A stretch of 64,000 nucleotides of DNA, taken from the NCBI GenBank assembly GCA_963758205.1, contig CAVWUM010000001.1, positions 62,001 to 126,000 of the forward strand, in the 5' to 3' direction. Source of the stretch: Owenweeksia sp963758205 (GTDB lineage Bacteria; Bacteroidota; Bacteroidia; Flavobacteriales; Schleiferiaceae). The notes under the pieces are model-generated. The model searched no databases. It saw only the letters and a list, made by a program, of their open reading frames with translations, and was not told the origin of the DNA. The translations under genes were made by a program, and so were the position numbers. This document shows, piece after piece, positions 8,127-15,503 of the stretch; the stretch's first letter is position 1; every line of letters starts with the position of its first letter.

Positions 8127-9098
8127 ATGAAAAGGCTGTTTATTACTTTCTTTTTACTTATTAGTAGTATTATGCTATCCCAAAGCTTTACAATAATTAA
8201 AGGTGAAATCTTTTATGAAGAAAAAAAATTGTTCAGTGCTGGCACTAAGTTCTCCAATGGTGAATTTGTTCTAATAATATCTGACTCTTTATATTCTTAT
8301 GAATATAAAATAGGGGGAAAAAAAATACGGCAATATCAAAATATTGATACAGTTAATTCAGAGTATATTAGGAATAATGCTGAAATGCGTAAAGATATCT
8401 TGGTGCCAATGCCTTTAAAGTTAGGTCAGGTAGAATTATTTAAAAATTTGCAGTCCGAGGATACATTGATAATTGGAAACAAACTGCAAAGCGAGCTTTT
8501 AGATTCAGTAAACTGGTCTTTTCATTTGTCTAAAAAATGGATGAAATATTTCATGAAGGCTCACTTGGGCTCCGACTTTCAAGAAACCTCTGTGCAGCAT
8601 TTGGTCTATTCCATTAAAGACACTTTATGGGATGTAGATGTACAGACTCAGGGTAACTCAATCAATACTAAAGAAATATTGATAAACCCAAAGACTAGAA
8701 GAAATGTTCCATCACCTCAGAGCAACTACTTACTTTTTGATTCGTTATATAATAGCTTTAATCACGGTTCAAATAAGAAAGGAAGTACTGTAGTTTTTTG
8801 GTACAAGGGCTGTTTCGCTTGCACAAAACTGATGCTGGAGCTAAATCAATCGGATGTTCCGGATGAGTCCATTGTACTCATCAATCCGGTGGACAATAAA
8901 GATGTGGCTACGGATTATTTGACTTCAAATAACATCAGGTTTAAAAATATCTGTACAGAGAACATAAATGGTGTGGATGCTTATCCTACATCCATTTTTA
9001 AATGTCCGGCTGATGACTCGGAAAAAATCTGCCATCAAATTGGATATAGCAAGGAGATTTTTGAATCGCTGATTGCTGCGATTACTTTCAGCCATTGA
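8127..9098 (+). CDS. Exported thioredoxin-fold protein with CxxC motif
   Basis: A 323-residue protein with an N-terminal signal peptide (MKRLFITFFLLISSIMLSQS). Residues 20-200 are unrecognised. The C-terminal third looks thioredoxin-like: STVVFWYKGCFACTKLM near residue 230, with the redox pair in CFAC on a strand-helix junction, and later the cis-Pro-like DAYPTSIFKC. It is probably periplasmic or surface-exposed. It sits next to a Cys-rich lipoprotein, a plausible but unproven substrate or partner. The region is A/T-richer than the housekeeping genes in the window. Confidence 0.65.
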   Translation: MKRLFITFFLLISSIMLSQSFTIIKGEIFYEEKKLFSAGTKFSNGEFVLIISDSLYSYEYKIGGKKIRQYQNIDTVNSEYIRNNAEMRKDILVPMPLKLGQVELFKNLQSEDTLIIGNKLQSELLDSVNWSFHLSKKWMKYFMKAHLGSDFQETSVQHLVYSIKDTLWDVDVQTQGNSINTKEILINPKTRRNVPSPQSNYLLFDSLYNSFNHGSNKKGSTVVFWYKGCFACTKLMLELNQSDVPDESIVLINPVDNKDVATDYLTSNNIRFKNICTENINGVDAYPTSIFKCPADDSEKICHQIGYSKEIFESLIAAITFSH

Positions 9099-9285
9099 TC
9101 TAGTAGATATTAGTTACCCAAGCCTGAGATCTTCTCTGTAGAAAAAAATCCCACATCGTGAAAGATAATCCCCACAAGATATTTTTACACATATTTTAAA
9201 GTTTTGATATTCATAAGGTTAATCTATCATCTTCTGTTGGCACAAATATGTCATTAGGGTAGGGGAACTTTAAAAAGTGAATAAA

Positions 9286-9603
9286 ATGAAAGTATTTAAA
9301 ATAGCAATCGCAATGTCCGCAATTGCAGTAGTAAGCTTAACTACGCCCGCAACAGCTTTGGCCACAACTCAATTAGCTACTGAGCAGGAGCCAATGAAAA
9401 AGCAGGACAAGACTGAGGTGGCGATGAAAGATTTGCCAGCGGCTGCACAAGAGGATATCAACGCCAACCATGCTGAGGCAAAGTTTGTATCAGGCTATAA
9501 AATGACCGGTGAAGATGGCGCAGTAAAATATAAAGTACTCCTAAATTCTGGAGGAAAAGAATTGAAGCTTTGGTATGATGCCGAAGGCAAAGCAACCAAA
9601 TAA
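9286..9603 (+). CDS. Small exported PepSY-like protein
   Basis: The ATG at 9286 gives MKVFKIAIAMSAIAVVSLTTPATALA, a standard signal peptide; the in-frame GTG at 9277 is a less likely start. The mature part (about 80 residues) has AMKDLPAAAQEDI, KFVSGYKM and a final beta-hairpin ELKLWYDAEGKATK. This is the pattern of the small periplasmic PepSY-like proteins common in Bacteroidota (protein expected to bind or inhibit other proteins). It is monocistronic, followed by a strong terminator. Confidence 0.65.
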   Translation: MKVFKIAIAMSAIAVVSLTTPATALATTQLATEQEPMKKQDKTEVAMKDLPAAAQEDINANHAEAKFVSGYKMTGEDGAVKYKVLLNSGGKELKLWYDAEGKATK

Positions 9604-9661
9604 TTCAGCCGAAAGGCGATACCATAGATAGAGTTAGTTTTTAGTTGTTCGAGTCAAGTCA

Positions 9662-9698
9662 AAAGGCCGTTGGGTGAGGTACCCTACGGCCTTTTTTT
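9662..9698 (+). terminator. Rho-independent terminator
   Basis: AAAGGCCGT-T-GGGT pairs with ACCC-T-ACGGCCTTT around GAGGT, followed by a run of T. It ends the small PepSY-like gene. Confidence 0.85.
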
Positions 9699-9788
9699 GG
9701 GTGTTGTAAACAATCTTAGTAGGATTTTACTTGTAAAAGTAAGTGTCTTACAGCACGAGAGTAAACAACAAACAAAAATTAAACAATC

Positions 9789-10354
9789 ATGAAGAAGACA
9801 GTACTAACACTTATCTGTGCTACTTTACTAATAGGTAGCCATTCATTAATAGCCCAAAAAATAAATATTGGGGTAAACGCAAATGCGGGATTACCATTAG
9901 GTGATTTTGGAAAAATCTCTAATATAGGCTTTGGAGGCGATTTGAGTTTTGACTATTATTTTAATGACAAGTTTGACCTGGGTATTGAAGGTGGATACAG
10001 GTCATTTTTATATGACTCTGATCAGGCTCCATTTGATGGTGAAACTGTAAATCTGATTCCAATATTGGTAACTGCAGGCTACCACATGGATTTTGATGAC
10101 TGGCTTGATCTTTACGGAGAACTCGGTGGCGGGGTATTTATAGCATCTTCAAGTATGCAGGTTCAGAAAGTATGACTTATGGGGGTATTTCACCAAGGGT
10201 CGGCCTTGCGTTTGAGTTGACCCCATTGTTTTTTCTGGATGTAAATGTGAATTACAATCATGTTTTTTCAGAAGATACCGGTGCATTAATTCCATCCCCA
10301 AATTACGATTGGATAGGCTTAAATGTGGGTGTCCTTTATACCATTAACGAGTAG
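9789..10354 (+). pseudogene. Outer-membrane beta-barrel protein, frameshifted
   Basis: The first frame (9789-10175) has a signal peptide (MKKTVLTLICATLLIGSHSLIAQ) and barrel strands, then breaks off after VFIASSSM. The second frame continues from TAT at 10154 as YAGSESMTYGGISPRVGL and runs to 10354, ending in GLNVGVLYTINE. Joined there the protein would be 188 residues and align along its length with the 183-residue paralogue just downstream (VFQTSSSYRGDD...LSPKLGF). The gene therefore lacks one base near 10154. Mutation, slippage or a sequencing error are all possible. The 10172 ATG is not an independent gene. Confidence 0.85.
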
Positions 10355-10383
10355 TTTCGTAACCACATATGCATATTTGAAAA

Positions 10384-10409
10384 ATCCACCTTATGGGTGG
10401 GTTTTTTAT
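10384..10409 (+). terminator. Rho-independent terminator
   Basis: ATCCACC pairs with GGTGGGT around TTATG, followed by TTTTTATTTT. It ends the frameshifted barrel gene. Confidence 0.8.
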
Positions 10410-10437
10410 TTTATCCTGTTACTCAGCAGTTTCGGTT

Positions 10438-10466
10438 TTGGTAATAAATATCTTTCGTTAAATTTG
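10438..10466 (+). promoter_or_regulatory. Bacteroidota sigma-A promoter of the second barrel gene
   Basis: TTG at 10438-10440, an 18-bp spacer, then TAAATTTG at 10459-10466. The predicted transcript starts shortly before the TTG start codon at 10487, which supports that start. Confidence 0.65.
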
Positions 10467-10486
10467 GTAATCTATCATTACCCGAT

Positions 10487-11038
10487 TTGAAGATTAATAG
10501 CGCAATAGTAATACTCACATTAATGCTGGCCGGCAGCATGGCTTTTGGCCAAAAGCTGCGGGTTTCTCTTGAAGGAGGTATTGCAAAGCCCATCGGCTGG
10601 CAGGGCCAGCATACTATGCAGGGCGAGGGTGGTGAGGTTTCCCTCGATTACTTTTTTGACGACCAATGGAGCCTCGGTGCCGAAATCGGTTTGCGTGAAT
10701 TTTTATTCCATTCAAAGTACTTTCAGCAGCCCGCGTTGCGCGTAATCACCTATGAGGCGGTATGCGGTTATCACCATAAACTCAGTAGTTATATCAACGC
10801 CTATGGAAAGCTGGGTTTGGGTGTTTTTCAAACCAGTTCATCTTACCGTGGTGATGATGACATTTTTTATCCTTTTACGGAGGTTAATGCCGGCCTTTCA
10901 CCAAAATTGGGTTTTACTTATCGCCTTATGCCTTCTTTATATCTGGATATGAATGCCAGTTGCAGCTTTAGTGCAAACAGGGAGCTGGCTTTTGTAAACG
11001 TGGTGGTTGGTTTTCAGTATGATTTTCTGAAATTATAG
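10487..11038 (+). CDS. Outer-membrane beta-barrel protein
   Basis: A 183-residue porin-like small barrel. It starts with TTG (KINSAIVILTLMLAGSMAFGQ as signal peptide) and shows alternating amphipathic strands such as VSLDYFFDDQWSLGAEIG and AYGKLGLGVF, ending in VVVGFQYDFLKL, a typical C-terminal aromatic barrel strand. It is the paralogue of the frameshifted gene immediately upstream (tandem duplication). The role is unknown. Its own promoter precedes it. Confidence 0.75.
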   Translation: MKINSAIVILTLMLAGSMAFGQKLRVSLEGGIAKPIGWQGQHTMQGEGGEVSLDYFFDDQWSLGAEIGLREFLFHSKYFQQPALRVITYEAVCGYHHKLSSYINAYGKLGLGVFQTSSSYRGDDDIFYPFTEVNAGLSPKLGFTYRLMPSLYLDMNASCSFSANRELAFVNVVVGFQYDFLKL

Positions 11039-11044
11039 GGTTTC

Positions 11045-11716
11045 TTATTTTCCCTCTTTTTCAAGCAACTTAATGTCTTCTATTAATTGATTTACCTCTT
11101 CCTCTGAGGTGCCATCATAAAATCCCCTGATCCGCTTTTTGGTATCCACTAAAACAAAATTTTCGGTGTGGATAAAGTCATTTTCATCACCATTACCACC
11201 TTCATCCAACACGGAGAAGTACGATTCGCGGGCCAGTTTATAAATCTGTGGTTTATCTCCCGTAAGGAGCTGCCACTTACCGTTAATAGCGCCTTGTAAC
11301 TCCGCATACTCATTCATTACGGGTACAGAATCCATCTCAGGCGTTACAGTGTGCGAAAGCAACATAAAGTCAGGATCATCTTTAAAAGCCTCCTGTAGTC
11401 TCCTTTTTTGCACGGCCATATCTTTACAAATGCCAGGGCAGGTTGTAAAAAAGAAATCGGCCACAAAAATTTTACCCTCTACAATGCTCTCCGTAACCGT
11501 ATCATCATTTTGGTTTACCAGTTTAAATGGAAGTGTGCGGTGGCCGGTACCCTGGCCCTGTATGCTTTCATCCACCAACCTTTTGTCAAGTTGCGATGGG
11601 TTGTACACGGGCAGACTACGCTTTGGTTTTAATATCTGGTAGCTGGCAATAAGGCCGGCTATAAAAATCACCAGCACGGTGCCCACCTTAAGTATATCAG
11701 ATTTTGACATTTTCAT
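11045..11716 (-). CDS. SCO1/SenC family copper chaperone
   Basis: The ATG at 11716 gives a 223-residue protein with one N-terminal membrane anchor (VGTVLVIFIAGLIASYQIL) and a thioredoxin-fold periplasmic domain. The copper site is visible: TTCPGICKDM (CxxxC) near residue 105 and the distal His in FIHTENFVLVD near residue 185. SCO proteins deliver copper to the CuA centre of cytochrome c oxidase or act as thiol reductants. An upstream in-frame start at 11755 is unlikely because it precedes the anchor with 13 unnecessary residues. It is divergent from the coiled-coil lipoprotein. Confidence 0.9.
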   Translation of the reverse strand: MKMSKSDILKVGTVLVIFIAGLIASYQILKPKRSLPVYNPSQLDKRLVDESIQGQGTGHRTLPFKLVNQNDDTVTESIVEGKIFVADFFFTTCPGICKDMAVQKRRLQEAFKDDPDFMLLSHTVTPEMDSVPVMNEYAELQGAINGKWQLLTGDKPQIYKLARESYFSVLDEGGNGDENDFIHTENFVLVDTKKRIRGFYDGTSEEEVNQLIEDIKLLEKEGK

Positions 11717-11764
11717 GCTGCAAATTTCGGTTACAGATAGGGAAAGCAAAAGCAATAAGCGCCT

Positions 11765-11792
11765 TTGTTTTAACCCACAGGTTGTAGCTTTG
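11765..11792 (+). promoter_or_regulatory. Bacteroidota sigma-A promoter of the coiled-coil lipoprotein gene
   Basis: TTG at 11765-11767, a 17-bp spacer, then TAGCTTTG at 11785-11792, 24 bp before the ATG at 11817. This position excludes the longer frame that opens at 11679. Confidence 0.7.
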
Positions 11793-11816
11793 CTGCAATT
11801 ATTTTATCTATTTACA

Positions 11817-12248
11817 ATGAAGAAGTTTTTTGTTTTACTGGGCTTATCAATTTGTGTAATAGCCTGTACCAATAGCACATCTGCCGAAGGTGAATCTACT
11901 GAGGCTAAAGCTGAAGATCAGGTGGAAACCTTAAAAAAAGAAGTGATGACCCTGCATGACAAAACCATGGCCCAGATGGGAGAGATGGGGCAATTGAGCT
12001 CTAAACTAAAAGCGGCTTCGGCAACCGCCAGTGATACTGCCGCTTATTACAATGCCATAAATGATCTAACCCAGGCCAAAGAATCTATGATGGACTGGAT
12101 GCATGATTTTGAAAATCCAGATAAAATGGAAGTAGCTGAGGCTGAAAAGGTAAAATACCTCGAAGAGCAAAAAACCAAAATGGCTGATATAGCCGACTAC
12201 ACCGATCGCTCTATTGAAAAGGCGAAAAAAGTTCTGGCAGAGAAATAG
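11817..12248 (+). CDS. Small coiled-coil lipoprotein (often named viral A-type inclusion protein in Flavobacteriia)
   Basis: A 143-residue lipoprotein: MKKFFVLLGLSICVIAC with lipidated Cys 17, then a Ser/Glu-rich linker and a helical, coiled-coil-prone body with many Met and charged residues (EVMTLHDKTMAQMGEMGQLS, MMDWMHDFENPDKM). Proteins like this occur beside SCO1 genes in Flavobacteriia, as here, so a link to copper or respiratory-chain assembly is possible; the abundance of Met fits but does not prove copper contact. The stop codon abuts that of the convergent DUF3050 gene. Confidence 0.7.
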   Translation: MKKFFVLLGLSICVIACTNSTSAEGESTEAKAEDQVETLKKEVMTLHDKTMAQMGEMGQLSSKLKAASATASDTAAYYNAINDLTQAKESMMDWMHDFENPDKMEVAEAEKVKYLEEQKTKMADIADYTDRSIEKAKKVLAEK

Positions 12249-13034
12249 CTATACGGCCTCCGCTCCCACAGGTAGTGCTATGGCATCCCATAACAGGAGG
12301 CGGGCTTCCAAAGCTTTCACGGCTGCGGTTTCCGCCTCTATCCATTTTGTTTCATCATTACCGCATAGCTCGGCAATCATTTTTTGCGCCATGGGGCCGT
12401 GTTCATCGGCATCTACCTCTATGTGGCGCTCCAAATAGTAAATAAAGGCGCTTAGTTTATTTGGAATTTTTTCGTCCAGATCCTTCACTATCTCTGTAAA
12501 TAAATCGGGTATAAGGTCTTCCCTTCCAAAGGTAAAGGCCGAGGCTATCTCATGAGGCTTATTGTTTTTTACAATCTCAAAAGTGGTTTTTAAAAACTGA
12601 AGGATAGCCGGGTTTACCTCGCCTACATTGTATTTAATCATGCTTTTATACGAGTAGCCCTTTTGTAGTTTATCTACAAACTGAATAATAGGCCGGGTGT
12701 CGGCTCCGCACTGCTTCATGGCAGCCAGGTACATTTCATAGTGGCTGGCAGGCTCACCATTTATATCAAGGTCGCTCTCCTCACAAAACACTATTTCGTT
12801 TATAAGCCTGCGGGCTAACGGACTTTGAGTTGGCACCCAGCCCTCGGTAGTAGAGGTGAGCCGTACCTGCAGGGCCTTCAGCAAAACCATAAAATCCCAA
12901 ACAGCATATACATGGTACTCCATAAAATGCTGTAGGTCTTCAATTGTATTTAAGTGCTGGTATAGCTTATGGCTCAGCAGCTTTTCCCTTATGGGTGAAA
13001 TTTTTTGCTGGATAGCAAAAATGTTATAGTTCAT
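12249..13034 (-). CDS. DUF3050 family protein
   Basis: A 261-residue all-helical soluble protein matching the DUF3050 pattern: QHFMEYHVYAVWDFM near residue 36, FCEESDLD near 85, HYEMYL near 97, FTFGREDLIP near 168 and ERHIEVDADEHGP near 200. The spaced His/Glu/Asp residues suggest a haem-oxygenase-like helical fold with a metal site (inference). It is the last gene of the suf-containing minus-strand series and abuts the DUF2480 gene, so co-transcription with Fe-S assembly genes is likely. Function unknown. Confidence 0.8.
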   Translation of the reverse strand: MNYNIFAIQQKISPIREKLLSHKLYQHLNTIEDLQHFMEYHVYAVWDFMVLLKALQVRLTSTTEGWVPTQSPLARRLINEIVFCEESDLDINGEPASHYEMYLAAMKQCGADTRPIIQFVDKLQKGYSYKSMIKYNVGEVNPAILQFLKTTFEIVKNNKPHEIASAFTFGREDLIPDLFTEIVKDLDEKIPNKLSAFIYYLERHIEVDADEHGPMAQKMIAELCGNDETKWIEAETAAVKALEARLLLWDAIALPVGAEAV

Positions 13035-13547
13035 CTACTTCTTTTTATAAACAGGAACAGTAGAACATGCCTCACCAAACATGAGGTTTTTTACAATAGG
13101 CTTAAGGCGGGTTACAAAGTTGAGGTAGGCATGGGGCGGGATGGGCAATTTGCTGCAACCCTTTAAAATTAGGCGCTTATCCTCAAATTCAGAAAAGTCT
13201 GTTTTGGCCAAAACTTCGTCCATAATAAGGCTTTCCAGCATTTCTGGCCATCCGTAAACTACCTTCTTAGCAAATGGCTCAAGTGCCACAGCCAGCAGCA
13301 TATAAGCCCATTGCGGAATAATGGCATCTTCTGAGCAATTCACCGAAACATAACATCCTTCATATTGCGTCCAATCATGGGTTTTTACGCTTTCGCGGAA
13401 ATCCTTCTCTCGAAGTATTACGCCCTCATATAACCATGGCGCAATATCAAGGTGTTTCCTCGGGCCTTTTGGATAATAGTCTTCCAGCGAAAGCGTAATA
13501 AGGCCACTATCGGCAATTTTATTGGGAATTAAATCTTCGTCCTGCAT
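13035..13547 (-). CDS. DUF2480 family protein
   Basis: A 170-residue soluble protein of the Bacteroidota DUF2480 family: ITLSLEDYYPKGPRKHLDI near the N-terminus, APWLYEGVILREKDFR, IIPQWAYMLLA and LILKGCSKLPIPPHAYL. Several Cys occur (GCYVSVNC, KGCSK, GEACS). The family is repeatedly found at the end of suf operons in this phylum, as here. An Fe-S related function is therefore likely but not demonstrated. It is directly followed by DUF3050. Confidence 0.85.
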   Translation of the reverse strand: MQDEDLIPNKIADSGLITLSLEDYYPKGPRKHLDIAPWLYEGVILREKDFRESVKTHDWTQYEGCYVSVNCSEDAIIPQWAYMLLAVALEPFAKKVVYGWPEMLESLIMDEVLAKTDFSEFEDKRLILKGCSKLPIPPHAYLNFVTRLKPIVKNLMFGEACSTVPVYKKK

Positions 13548-13570
13548 TTGAAATAATCTGTTTGTTGAAA

Positions 13571-13648
13571 CGCTGATGACACGGATTCGGCCGATATATA
13601 CGGTTCTTATATATCATTAGCTATATCTGCGAAATCTGCGTGCTATAG
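13571..13648. repeat. REP-like dispersed repeat remnant
   Basis: The gap between sufT and DUF2480 holds CGCTGATGACACGGATTCG at the left and CGAAATCTGCGTGCTATAG at the right, imperfect inverted arms around an A/T-rich centre. The wording is that of the CGCTGATTACACGGATT / AAATCTGCGTGCTA repeats scattered through many Bacteroidota genomes (recognised from memory). Confidence 0.5.
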
Positions 13649-13652
13649 TATT

Positions 13653-13973
13653 TTATAGAAATCCAAGCTCCAGCATAGCCTCTTCGCTCATCATATCTTT
13701 GGTCCAGGGCGGATCAAAGGTTATTTCTACTTCTACATCTTTTACTTCATCCACGCTGCGCACTTTTTCCTTTATCTCTTCAGGAAGGCTTTCTGCCACC
13801 GGGCAATTTGGTGAAGTAAGTGTCATAAGTATATGCACATCACATTCATCGCTTACGGCCACATCATAAATCAACCCCAGCTCATATACATCCACTGGAA
13901 TTTCCGGATCGTAGATGGTGCGGAGTACATCAATCACTTTTTCCCCTATTGCCTGTAGTTCTGCGTCTTTCAT
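13653..13973 (-). CDS. sufT: SufT-like Fe-S maturation protein (MIP18/DUF59 family)
   Basis: From the ATG at 13973 the protein has 106 residues. MIP18-family hallmarks: VLRTIYDPEIPVDVYELGLIYDV near the N-terminus, LMTLTSPNCPVAESLP with the conserved Cys, and EITFDPPWTKDMMSEEAMLELGFL. SufT-type proteins help mature Fe-S proteins. A longer frame would use TTG inside the G/C-rich repeat and is less likely. It lies between sufE and DUF2480. Confidence 0.88.
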   Translation of the reverse strand: MKDAELQAIGEKVIDVLRTIYDPEIPVDVYELGLIYDVAVSDECDVHILMTLTSPNCPVAESLPEEIKEKVRSVDEVKDVEVEITFDPPWTKDMMSEEAMLELGFL

Positions 13974-13988
13974 TTTTTTTAATTTTTT

Positions 13989-14050
13989 GGCCCCCAACCC
14001 CCAAAGGGGGCTTAATTTGTTTGCTCCCCCTTTGGGGGGTGGGGGGCTAA
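13989..14050. repeat. G/C-rich double palindrome at the sufE/sufT junction
   Basis: Two arms, GCCCCCAACCCCCAAAGGGGG on one strand and nearly the same sequence on the other, face each other across TTAATTTGTTTG. Each arm itself contains CCCCC-AAA-GGGGG. The element supplies the stop codon and the last dozen codons of sufE. It looks like the Bacteroidota CCCCCAAAGGGGG intergenic repeats. Confidence 0.65.
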
Positions 14051-14470
14051 TTTTTGGGCTTGCAGCGCCAGTGCGTAGTACTTCATTTGTTTTATCATGC
14101 TCACCAGCCCGTTGGCCCTTGTAGGCGATAAGTGGTCCTTAAGGCCCACCTTATCTACAAAACTCATGTCGGCATTTACGATGTCCTCTGGCTTTTGGTT
14201 GCTAAGCGAACGTATCATCAATGCAATAAGGCCCTTGGTAATTATAGCGTCACTATCTGCGGTGTAGATAACTTCACTTCCATTATTCTCGGCATGCAGC
14301 CAAACTTTACTTTGGCAGCCCTTTATCAGGTTGTCGTCAGTTTTATACTGTTTATCAATCAGCGGTAGCGATTTACCCAACTCAATCAGGTACTCGTACT
14401 TCTGCATCCAGTCGTCAAACATTTCAAACTCCTCCACTATTTCCTGCTGCGTATCCTGTATTGTGCTCAT
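14012..14470 (-). CDS. sufE: Cysteine desulfuration protein SufE
   Basis: A 152-residue protein from the ATG at 14470 (MSTIQDTQQEIVEEF). SufE features: the helix LIELGKSLP, the active-site Cys in IKGCQSKVWL near residue 55 that accepts persulfide from SufS, GLIALMIRSLSNQKPEDI, and HLSPTRANGL. The C-terminal tail KLAPHPPKGEQTN is encoded by the G/C-rich repeat and is probably not part of the ancestral protein. An upstream start at 14518 would add an unconserved stretch. Confidence 0.93.
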   Translation of the reverse strand: MSTIQDTQQEIVEEFEMFDDWMQKYEYLIELGKSLPLIDKQYKTDDNLIKGCQSKVWLHAENNGSEVIYTADSDAIITKGLIALMIRSLSNQKPEDIVNADMSFVDKVGLKDHLSPTRANGLVSMIKQMKYYALALQAQKLAPHPPKGEQTN

Positions 14471-14549
14471 TACAATTGTTTGTGGGGCAAAGGTCTGAAA
14501 CAGAAAGCCTGTGCCCAATTTTCAGCCTCTATTTAAGGTTGTGTAAAGC

Positions 14550-15464
14550 CTATTTGCTGCTTACAAGGTGGGCATGGCTAATAGCAATATCTGCTTCATC
14601 ATAACCATAATATGCCACATCAAGTTTTACTTTCTTTAAATCGCTGATTTTCCCCGGCCTTATTTCCTTTTCCAGGATTTCGATACCATTCTGCTTATAT
14701 ATCTTCAGATAATCTGACATACGAAGACGGTTTTGGGGCTGAACTGAGTTATCAATTCTACGCCATTGTTTTTCGCTAAACCGCAGATAATTATAAATGG
14801 TAATGCTTTGATCCAAGTGGGCGAAGTGATCACTCATATCAATAAAGTGGCTGTTTACACCTCCCTGTTTTACTACCCGCTGAAACTCTTTAATGATGCC
14901 TTCGAGTATTTCCGGATAAATATGCTCATAGGTGTTATTGCTACAAACAAGGTCAAAACTATCGGTATCAAAACCGGTTTCCCGGGCATCCCGTATCAGC
15001 AGGCTTAACTTCAATTCATCTAATAATTCATCTTTTGTAAAACCTTGATGGGCTATTCTTTTCAGGCTATTAAGTCGCTCCTGAATAATATAAGGTTTGA
15101 GCGATTCCAATTTACCAGCCTCATACCAGCTCAGATATTTACGGGCCGTTTCAATTATACCTTCGCGTGTCATCAGCGGACTGATGTCGATGGATGTGAT
15201 TTTTTTTGCCCCGGCTAAAAACAGCGCAGTGGGTACTACAGGGTACCAGCCAGAGCCCAGCTCCAGTACTTCAAACTCACTAACTTCACCATACTTTTTA
15301 TAAAACCTTATATGGTCAATAGCATGGCCCAGCTTATCGCTAAAATGTTGATCACTAAGCTGAACACCTTTGGTGATGTGCTTTTGAAAGAGGTAATTTA
15401 TCTTTTGGCTGGCCGGCATCCACGAAATCATTTTTTGGATTATGGCCTTGAGGATCCATTTCAT
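14550..15464 (-). CDS. Class I SAM-dependent methyltransferase
   Basis: A 304-residue protein with SAM-binding motif I EVLELGSGWYPVVP near residue 66, the acidic strand end TSIDISPL near 90, and SNNTYEHI near 180 where methyltransferases of this kind have their post-II/motif IV block. The N-terminal helical segment may bind the substrate. The target is not identifiable. It is an unexpected member of the suf gene series, sitting between sufE and the S23 cassette. Confidence 0.8.
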   Translation of the reverse strand: MKWILKAIIQKMISWMPASQKINYLFQKHITKGVQLSDQHFSDKLGHAIDHIRFYKKYGEVSEFEVLELGSGWYPVVPTALFLAGAKKITSIDISPLMTREGIIETARKYLSWYEAGKLESLKPYIIQERLNSLKRIAHQGFTKDELLDELKLSLLIRDARETGFDTDSFDLVCSNNTYEHIYPEILEGIIKEFQRVVKQGGVNSHFIDMSDHFAHLDQSITIYNYLRFSEKQWRRIDNSVQPQNRLRMSDYLKIYKQNGIEILEKEIRPGKISDLKKVKLDVAYYGYDEADIAISHAHLVSSK

Positions 15465-15467
15465 CGT

Positions 15468-15503
15468 AAGATTCGAGAATTTGAAGATTTGAAAATTTGA
15501 TGA
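15468..15503 (+). repeat. 8-bp-period array, left flank of the S23 gene
   Basis: The plus strand reads as successive 8-mers AGATTCGA, GAATTTGA, AGATTTGA, AAATTTGA, TGATTAAT; the unit is close to ARATTTGA. It fills the whole gap between the S23 stop codon and the methyltransferase start. Confidence 0.75.

Noticed and set aside
10172..10354. A separate 60-residue gene
   Set aside because: It is the C-terminal half of the frameshifted barrel protein; the join with the upstream frame reproduces the paralogue.
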